A stretch of DNA of 10,341 nt, taken from the NCBI GenBank assembly GCA_900547085.1, contig URFI01000068.1, positions 1 through 10,341 on the forward strand, read 5' to 3'. Below the pieces are notes generated by a model. The model was not told where the DNA came from and made no database searches. It saw nothing but the letters and a program-made list of their open reading frames with translations. This document shows positions 1-4,482 of this stretch, in pieces. The stretch is from an uncultured Prevotella sp. (GTDB taxonomy: Bacteria; Bacteroidota; Bacteroidia; Bacteroidales; Bacteroidaceae). Numbering within the stretch: position 1 is the stretch's first letter; every line of letters starts with the position of its first letter. Both the position numbers and the translations under genes were made by a program.

Positions 1-1
1 G

Positions 2-32
2 CAAAGGTAGTAAAGCTGGAAGCCCACACAAA
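2..32 (-). promoter_or_regulatory. Bacteroidota-type promoter firing leftward out of the window
   Basis: On the minus strand a TTTG box (29-32) is followed after 19 bp by TACCTTTG (2-9), an exact match to the Bacteroidota sigma-ABfr consensus (-33 TTTG, -7 TAnnTTTG). Transcription would start at or just beyond the left edge, so the gene served is not visible. It lies downstream of the rny terminator, so it probably opens a separate minus-strand unit. Confidence 0.7.
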
Positions 33-88
33 GGCGGCTAAAGTTGGATGCTTACCGTATAGCGGTATATTTTTTAGAGTGACGAAGC

Positions 89-124
89 AAAAAAAAGGTG
101 CATCAACAGCTTGACACACCCTTT
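89..124 (-). terminator. Rho-independent terminator of rny
   Basis: Read on the minus strand, 124-111 pairs with 106-93 in a 14-bp stem closed by a GCTG tetraloop (110-107), and the RNA runs into eight U (96-89). Three pairs (121/96, 116/101, 115/102) are G-U only in the minus-strand RNA and would be A-C mismatches in the plus-strand RNA, which fixes the orientation. The hairpin begins about 41 nt beyond the rny stop codon. Confidence 0.85.
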
Positions 125-165
125 ACTTTTTATCTTAGTGGATATAATTATAATCTTAGCGCCTC

Positions 166-1698
166 TTATTTAGCGTAGGCCACACTGCGTGTTTCGCGAA
201 TGACGGTGATTTTTACCTGTCCAGGATAGGTCATCTCGTTTTGTATCTTGGTGGCAATATCATCTGACAACTTCAGTGTCTCGGCGTCATCCATCTGGTC
301 GGCACCTACGATAACGCGAAGTTCGCGGCCAGCCTGTATGGCATAAGTCTTCGTCACGCCAGGATAACTCATCGCGATGGCCTCGAGGTCATTCAGTCGT
401 TTGATGTATGCTTCCACAATTTCGCGACGTGCACCAGGGCGTGCACCCGAGATGGCATCACACACCTGGACGATGGGAGCCAGCAGTGTTTGCATCTCTA
501 CCTCATCATGGTGGGCTGCGATAGCGTTGCAGATATCCGGCTTCTCCTTGTATTTTTCGGCCAATTTGCCACCGTATAGTGCGTGAGGCAGTTCACTCTC
601 CTCATCAGGTACCTTACCAATATCGTGTAAAAGTCCTGCACGTTTTGCCTTCTTGGGATTGAGTCCCAGCTCTGACGCCATCACCGCACAGAGATTAGCG
701 GTTTCGCGTGCATGCTGAAGGAGGTTCTGTCCATAGCTTGAGCGATATTTCATTTTGCCTACGATGCGTACCAGTTCGGGGTGCAAACCATGAATACCCA
801 GGTCAATCACAGTACGCTTACCCGTTTCGATGATTTCGTTATCAAGTTGCTTCTTCACCTTTGCCACCACCTCTTCTATACGTGCGGGGTGGATACGTCC
901 ATCGGCAACAAGCTGGTGAAGAGCCAAACGGCAAACTTCTCGACGCACTGGATCGAACGCAGAGATAACGATGGCTTCGGGTGTGTCGTCGACTACGATT
1001 TCTACTCCCGTTGCAGCTTCCAAGGCACGGATGTTGCGTCCTTCACGTCCAATAATGCGGCCTTTCACCTCATCATTATCAATGTGGAAGACGCTGACAG
1101 AATTTTCAATGGCCGTCTCGGTGGCAACGCGCTGGATAGTCTGTATGACAATTTTCTTAGCCTCTTGGTTGGCATTGAGCTTGGCCTCATCTATGATTTC
1201 ATTAATGTAGCCGGCAGCATCCGTACGAGCCTCGTCTTTCAGGCTTTCTATCAATCGGTTTTTAGCCTCTTCGGCGCTCAGTCCGGAGAGTTCTTCCAGC
1301 ATTTCACGCTCTTGCAGTTGCATTTTTTCGAGTTCGGCCTGCTTAATTTGCAACAATTTCTTTTCATTGTCGATGCGCTGTTGCTGATGATCCACCTCCT
1401 GCTTTCTTCGTCCGAGTTCTTCCTGACGCTGACTCAATCCAATTTCTCTTTGCTTGAGCTTGTTCTCGGTCTGTTGGATTTTTTGGTTGCGCAGTTGAAC
1501 TTCCTTCTCCAACTCAGATTTCTTGTTCAGGAATTTCTCCTTGACCTCCAACAATTTCTTTTCCTTAATAACCTCAGCCTCTTTATTAGCGGCTGCTACC
1601 ATTTCATTATATTTTCCTTTAACAATGTAACGGAAAATCGCATAGCCACCCAGTCCGCCAAGAATCAGCGCTACGATGGCAACAATTACTATACTCAT
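166..1698 (-). CDS. rny: Ribonuclease Y, membrane-anchored endoribonuclease
   Basis: RNase Y starts mRNA decay by endonucleolytic cleavage at the inner face of the membrane. The 510-residue protein has the full family layout: an N-terminal transmembrane helix (about 3-25), a long charged coiled coil (about 30-190), a KH RNA-binding domain with GRIIGREGRN at 213-222, and a metal-dependent HD domain with H358-D359 (LLHDIGK), H396-H397-D398 and D414. Length is normal and no catalytic residue is missing. The start codon follows an A/T-rich leader without a clear ribosome binding site. It is the last gene of the unit, 173 bp after zapA, and ends at a strong terminator. I see no good promoter directly in front of it, so it probably depends on read-through from the zapA promoter, although the spacer holds inverted repeats that could uncouple it. 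Identification rests on domain motifs and is very secure. Confidence 0.97.
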   Translation of the reverse strand: MSIVIVAIVALILGGLGGYAIFRYIVKGKYNEMVAAANKEAEVIKEKKLLEVKEKFLNKKSELEKEVQLRNQKIQQTENKLKQREIGLSQRQEELGRRKQEVDHQQQRIDNEKKLLQIKQAELEKMQLQEREMLEELSGLSAEEAKNRLIESLKDEARTDAAGYINEIIDEAKLNANQEAKKIVIQTIQRVATETAIENSVSVFHIDNDEVKGRIIGREGRNIRALEAATGVEIVVDDTPEAIVISAFDPVRREVCRLALHQLVADGRIHPARIEEVVAKVKKQLDNEIIETGKRTVIDLGIHGLHPELVRIVGKMKYRSSYGQNLLQHARETANLCAVMASELGLNPKKAKRAGLLHDIGKVPDEESELPHALYGGKLAEKYKEKPDICNAIAAHHDEVEMQTLLAPIVQVCDAISGARPGARREIVEAYIKRLNDLEAIAMSYPGVTKTYAIQAGRELRVIVGADQMDDAETLKLSDDIATKIQNEMTYPGQVKITVIRETRSVAYAK

Positions 1699-1714
1699 TA
1701 TTTTTAAATTTAAA

Positions 1715-1743
1715 TTTCATTTATAATAACTACATAAATGAAA
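1715..1743 (-). promoter_or_regulatory. A/T-rich inverted repeat in the rny leader
   Basis: A perfect 10-bp inverted repeat (1715-1724 with 1734-1743, arms TTTCATTTAT / ATAAATGAAA) surrounds a 9-nt loop, with its 3' foot 16 nt before the rny start codon on the minus strand. It lacks the GC-rich stem and clean U tract of a terminator. It could be a protein-binding palindrome, a translation-modulating hairpin or a cleavage site. The pairing is visible; the function is inferred. Confidence 0.4.
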
Positions 1744-1749
1744 GAGGTT

Positions 1750-1871
1750 GGAAGAATCATGCGTAAGCGCGGCAATCCGCACGTTGCACCATACTTTTCC
1801 GCTTAAAATCAGAACGGCTTAGAAAGATAAATAACTTCCTATTACAAGAATACACGTTGTGGAAGGTTGGT
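1750..1871 (-). ncRNA. Possible structured RNA in the zapA-rny spacer
   Basis: The spacer has a GC-rich core inside A/T-rich flanks. In the minus-strand RNA, 82-77 pairs with 72-67 (offset 1700) as a 6-bp stem with an AUUG loop; it contains a G-U pair that would be an A-C mismatch in the plus-strand RNA, favouring a minus-strand transcript. A second hairpin pairs 1817-1813 with 1803-1799. The same motif, GGTTGG beside GGAAG or GGAAG-like sequence, occurs near both ends (1747-1755 and 1861-1870). This may be a processed leader of rny or a small RNA. Enterobacterial 6S RNA lies next to zapA, but I cannot fit a 6S-type closing stem here, and no consensus promoter or terminator delimits it. Low confidence. 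Confidence 0.25.
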
Positions 1872-2174
1872 TTAATCCTTCAGTGCCTCTTCAATTTCAG
1901 AAGTTAATTGAGATATGATTTTACTATACGGGGTGACATCATTGCGTGCAAACTCCTTTTCGTAACGCAATGCTATGTCTATCAATGCCATATAGAGTAT
2001 ATCCTTCTCGCTTCTCTTTGCCTTGAAAACAGAAGCGTAAGTGTTTACAGTATCAGTAATAAGTTTGGCTGCCTTACGATAATACTCCTCATCCTGCCGC
2101 ATGACCGTAACGCTCATGTCGGTATCGTACACATGCAATCTTATCTGTAGTTTATCTCTATTGTCTCCTGCCAT
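1872..2174 (-). CDS. zapA: Cell division protein ZapA
   Basis: ZapA bundles and cross-links FtsZ protofilaments and helps stabilise the cytokinetic Z ring at midcell. This 100-residue protein matches the family in length and layout: an N-terminal beta-rich head (KLQIRLHVYDTDMSVTV, about 8-24) followed by helices carrying the typical ILYMALIDIALRYEKE stretch (about 59-74) and a charged helical tail that normally makes the dimer/tetramer coiled coil. The gene begins only 8 bp after the stop of the upstream coiled-coil gene, so the two are surely co-transcribed. A GGAG lies just upstream but too close to the start codon to be an ordinary ribosome binding site. Small ZapA proteins diverge strongly, so the call rests on both sequence pattern and context. 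Confidence 0.88.
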   Translation of the reverse strand: MAGDNRDKLQIRLHVYDTDMSVTVMRQDEEYYRKAAKLITDTVNTYASVFKAKRSEKDILYMALIDIALRYEKEFARNDVTPYSKIISQLTSEIEEALKD

Positions 2175-2182
2175 CGCTCCGA

Positions 2183-2482
2183 TTACTTTTCATTCAGTAG
2201 CGTGATACATTTGTTGACGTCTCTTACCAGCTTTGACAATCGTTTCTTGGCCACTTCGATGTCAGTGGTGGAAATTTCAATCATCTTGGCTAGTTTGAGA
2301 CTGTTGTAGTCATTTTGTGCTTGATTCAACTTCGCCTCGAGCTGTTTTATCTTGGCATCACGCTCGTCAACCATGGCATACAAGCTGTTATTCTCCTGTT
2401 TTGTTTCCTTGTACTGGAGAATCATCTGCCTCATGCGAGTGGTAAAGAGCGTTAGAGTTTTCTCATTAGCATCCATCGACAT
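2183..2482 (-). CDS. Small coiled-coil protein encoded with ZapA (possible ZapB-like partner)
   Basis: This 99-residue, strongly charged protein is predicted to be almost entirely helical. Residues about 10-70 carry a hydrophobic pattern typical of a coiled coil (for example IKQLEAKLNQAQNDYNSLKL), and the C-terminus (DIEVAKKRLSKLVRDVNKC followed by ITLLNEK) looks like a conserved short helix. It has no signal peptide or membrane segment. It is the first gene of the unit and ends 8 bp before zapA. Coiled-coil partners of ZapA are known (ZapB in E. coli; ZauP, encoded next to zapA in Caulobacter), so a role in the Z ring is a reasonable inference, but I see no sequence proof of homology to either. 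The start could be codon 1 (2482) or the in-frame ATG at codon 3 (2476); the promoter lies so close that the second would leave a less extreme leader. Confidence 0.85.
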   Translation of the reverse strand: MSMDANEKTLTLFTTRMRQMILQYKETKQENNSLYAMVDERDAKIKQLEAKLNQAQNDYNSLKLAKMIEISTTDIEVAKKRLSKLVRDVNKCITLLNEK

Positions 2483-2494
2483 ACAATTTGGTCA

Positions 2495-2526
2495 CAAATT
2501 TAGCGTAATAAATTGACAATCACAAA
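2495..2526 (-). promoter_or_regulatory. Promoter of the coiled-coil/zapA/rny unit
   Basis: On the minus strand TTTG (2523-2526) is followed after 20 bp by TAAATTTG (2495-2502), matching the Bacteroidota -33/-7 consensus. The expected transcription start is about 3-7 nt further, near 2488-2492, so only some 6-9 nt precede the ATG at 2482 (12-15 nt if the ATG at 2476 is used). Confidence 0.75.
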
Positions 2527-2615
2527 TTATCGGTTGTTTTTTTTGTCCATCACTTTAATCTTAGCCGATTGCGAGAGCAACGCCAAGTTGTCGTAATGTT
2601 TTGTGTGATTGATGG

Positions 2616-3245
2616 TTATTTTTGGTTCTCATTTCCTGGCTTCGGTTCTTTTTTAGCCAGCATTACTACCTGATGAATGAAATCGGTAGTCCACTTTTGT
2701 GAGAATCCAAGTCGTTTGTTGTACTGCCGAACAGCGACCACAGCTTTGATGACACCTGCATCCTTATAGTCATTTTTAGTAAAGATGTCGTTCACGGTCT
2801 TTTCTGTCATGGTGTACAATGCACTTTTGAAAATGGACGGCATACGCAATTTAAACTTCATCAAGTTTCCGACAAGCATCATCAGCTCTTGGGTGAAACC
2901 CTGAAACTGTAGCAAGTAAGGTTGCACATCTTCCAACCTTCGACAATTCTTTCGTATACTCTGATCGATTTCTTTGAAAAAAAGATCATCTGTATGATAC
3001 ATTTCTTTCAACATGTTTTTGCACCGTGCTTTCTCGCCCACTCCCAGCTTATTGTTGACAGTGGGAACATGCAAAGTAATCTTGAACGTCCTGAGGTCGG
3101 GCAGCATCTTTAAGTTATTGATACCCAACTGGGCTGCTATAGCCGATTGAAAGTAAACCCTGATGAGTGTCATGTAGTCTTCCATCCCACCAGTAGTGTC
3201 ATTTCGATCTTTCTTTCCAAATAGTTTTGATAATAAATTTGCCAT
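2616..3245 (-). CDS. Conserved-looking cytoplasmic protein of unknown function
   Basis: I do not recognise a family with confidence. The 209-residue protein is lysine-rich, seems mainly helical and has neither signal peptide nor membrane span. It opens with a short basic amphipathic segment (MANLLSKLFGKKDR), has a probable beta strand at about 52-61 (RTFKITLHVP), a charged helical centre (70-105), a methionine-rich hydrophobic helix at about 112-135 (LLQFQGFTQELMMLVGNLM) and a basic C-terminal domain (about 160-200) ending in a polar tail. No catalytic motif is evident. Two cysteines (75 and 101) are too few for a zinc site. It has its own promoter and is separated by 133 bp from the next minus-strand promoter, so it is probably a single-gene unit, divergent from the rfbA-wzc operon. 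Coding is supported by length, its own promoter and ordinary codon use; function is unknown. Confidence 0.8.
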   Translation of the reverse strand: MANLLSKLFGKKDRNDTTGGMEDYMTLIRVYFQSAIAAQLGINNLKMLPDLRTFKITLHVPTVNNKLGVGEKARCKNMLKEMYHTDDLFFKEIDQSIRKNCRRLEDVQPYLLQFQGFTQELMMLVGNLMKFKLRMPSIFKSALYTMTEKTVNDIFTKNDYKDAGVIKAVVAVRQYNKRLGFSQKWTTDFIHQVVMLAKKEPKPGNENQK

Positions 3246-3299
3246 TATATTGTAAAATTAAATTCATTTCGTAACTAAGAGTTTTTTCCTAAATCTCTA

Positions 3300-3330
3300 C
3301 AAAGGTATGATAAAACCATAAATATACAAA
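3300..3330 (-). promoter_or_regulatory. Promoter of the 209-residue unknown gene
   Basis: On the minus strand TTTG (3327-3330) is followed after 19 bp by TACCTTTG (3300-3307), an exact Bacteroidota -33/-7 match. Transcription would start near 3295 and leave a leader of about 50 nt before the ATG at 3245. It is back to back with the rfbA promoter, whose -33 box begins only about 29 bp away. Confidence 0.75.
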
Positions 3331-3358
3331 ACAAAAGAAACAATTTTAGCTGTAGCAC

Positions 3359-3389
3359 TTTCCGCTTTCAATAATTATTTATACCTTTG
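3359..3389 (+). promoter_or_regulatory. Promoter of the rfbA-wzc unit
   Basis: TACCTTTG (3382-3389) is an exact -7 element. The best -33 box at the right distance is TTTC (3359-3362), one base off TTTG, with a 19-bp spacer. The expected start near 3393-3396 lies about 150 nt before the rfbA start codon, an unusually long leader compared with the other promoters in this window. The imperfect -33 box would suit an activator-dependent or weak promoter, but that is inference. Confidence 0.65.
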
Positions 3390-3394
3390 TACAC

Positions 3395-3471
3395 AACTTT
3401 TGAAAAAGTTCAACAAGCATGCCACTTGAGTCCTATTGGTAACAAAAGGCTCCATCTAATCATGCAAGTTG
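3395..3471 (+). promoter_or_regulatory. Structured 5' leader of the rfbA-wzc transcript
   Basis: Immediately after the expected start, 3395-3400 can pair with 3405-3410 (AACTTT/AAAGTT, TGAA loop). Next comes a long interrupted hairpin. CAAC (3411-3414) pairs with GTTG (3468-3471), a symmetric AA/AA internal loop follows, then GCATG (3417-3421) pairs with CATGC (3461-3465). Inside, GAG-t-CCT (3428-3434) pairs with AGGCTC (3447-3452), and TTG (3436-3438) with CAA (3443-3445) around a GTAA loop. No U tract follows, so it is not a simple terminator. The remaining leader (3472-3545) shows no further strong pairing. A cis-acting RNA controlling polysaccharide gene expression is the inferred role; I recognise no known riboswitch class. 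Confidence 0.4.
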
Positions 3472-3545
3472 ATTGTTCGAGTGATAGCCATAGCAAGTAT
3501 AATTCTGTTGCGATTATCTGATTAATAACCAAATAGATTCGAAGA

Positions 3546-4427
3546 ATGAAAGGAATCGTTTTAGCCGGTGGCTCCGGAACACGCCTTTATCCCATCACCA
3601 AAGGAATAAGCAAACAGCTCATTCCCATTTTTGACAAACCCATGATTTATTATCCAGTATCAGTCTTGATGCTGGCAGGAATTAAAGAAATTCTCATCAT
3701 TTCGACTCCCTATGACCTACCAGGGTTCAAGAGGCTTCTTGGTGATGGTCATGACCTTGGCGTGAAGTTTTCATACGTTGAACAGCCAAGTCCTGACGGA
3801 TTGGCACAAGCGTTTATCCTGGGTGAAGACTTTATTGGTGACGACTCCGCATGCCTGGTGCTGGGTGATAATATTTTTTATGGATCGGGATTCACTGCTC
3901 TGCTGAGACAAAGCTTAAAAGACGCCGAAGAAAAAGATAAGGCAACCGTTTTTGGCTATTATGTTAACGATCCAGAGCGTTATGGTGTGGTGGAATTTGA
4001 CAATCATGGGAAATGCCTGAGCATAGAAGAAAAACCCGCACATCCAAAAAGCAATTATGCTGTAGTGGGACTGTACTTCTATCCAAACTCCGTGATTGAC
4101 ATTGCCAAAAATATCAAACCAAGCGAACGAGGAGAACTGGAAATCACGACTGTTAACCAAACATTCCTTGAACGACAGCAACTTCAGGTAAAAACTCTGC
4201 AACGTGGGTTCGCATGGTTAGACACGGGAACACACGATAGTCTTTCGGAAGCAAGCACCTTTATCGAGGTGATTGAAAAACGACAGGGATTGAAAGTGGC
4301 CTGCTTGGAAGAAATTGCTTTCAAGCAAGGATGGATTGATGCCGAACAACTCAAGAAATTGGCAGAGCCAATGTTGAAAAACAATTATGGAAAATACCTT
4401 TTAGACATCGCGAGCAGGACTATTTAA
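3546..4427 (+). CDS. rfbA: Glucose-1-phosphate thymidylyltransferase
   Basis: RmlA/RfbA makes dTDP-glucose from glucose 1-phosphate and dTTP, the first step towards dTDP-L-rhamnose and related deoxysugars for cell-surface polysaccharides. The 293 residues match the family length and all main motifs are intact: the nucleotide loop GGSGTRLYPIT at 8-18, SKQLIPIFDKPMIYYP at 22-37, EQPSPDGLAQAF at about 79-90, the metal-site segment LGDNIFYG at about 106-113, EEKPAHPKSNYAVVGLY near the sugar site, and ERGELEITTVN. It is a cytoplasmic enzyme. It is the first gene after a promoter with a long structured leader, 55 bp ahead of the Wzc-like gene. The usual partners rfbB, rfbC and rfbD are not next to it, so the rest of the pathway must be encoded elsewhere or the dTDP-glucose serves another sugar. 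Identification is very secure. Confidence 0.97.
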   Translation: MKGIVLAGGSGTRLYPITKGISKQLIPIFDKPMIYYPVSVLMLAGIKEILIISTPYDLPGFKRLLGDGHDLGVKFSYVEQPSPDGLAQAFILGEDFIGDDSACLVLGDNIFYGSGFTALLRQSLKDAEEKDKATVFGYYVNDPERYGVVEFDNHGKCLSIEEKPAHPKSNYAVVGLYFYPNSVIDIAKNIKPSERGELEITTVNQTFLERQQLQVKTLQRGFAWLDTGTHDSLSEASTFIEVIEKRQGLKVACLEEIAFKQGWIDAEQLKKLAEPMLKNNYGKYLLDIASRTI

Positions 4428-4482
4428 CGGGATGGCTGGGAAGGAATGAACAGGAAATAAGAATTTATATTTTAGCTAAAAA

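Noticed and set aside
781..1707. Plus-strand open frame of 308 codons opposite rny
   Set aside because: It lies antisense to the intact, motif-complete RNase Y gene, has low-complexity Leu/Phe-rich sequence from reversed coiled-coil codons, and no promoter or recognisable domain.
1699..1871. Firm assignment as 6S RNA
   Set aside because: The neighbourhood of zapA is suggestive, but I could not find a long closing stem with a central bulge, nor a promoter or terminator framing an RNA of that size.
2507..2542. T-rich run with a weak upstream inverted repeat, as a plus-strand terminator
   Set aside because: No plus-strand gene lies upstream, the stem is only about 5 bp, and the region overlaps the -33 box of a convincing minus-strand promoter.
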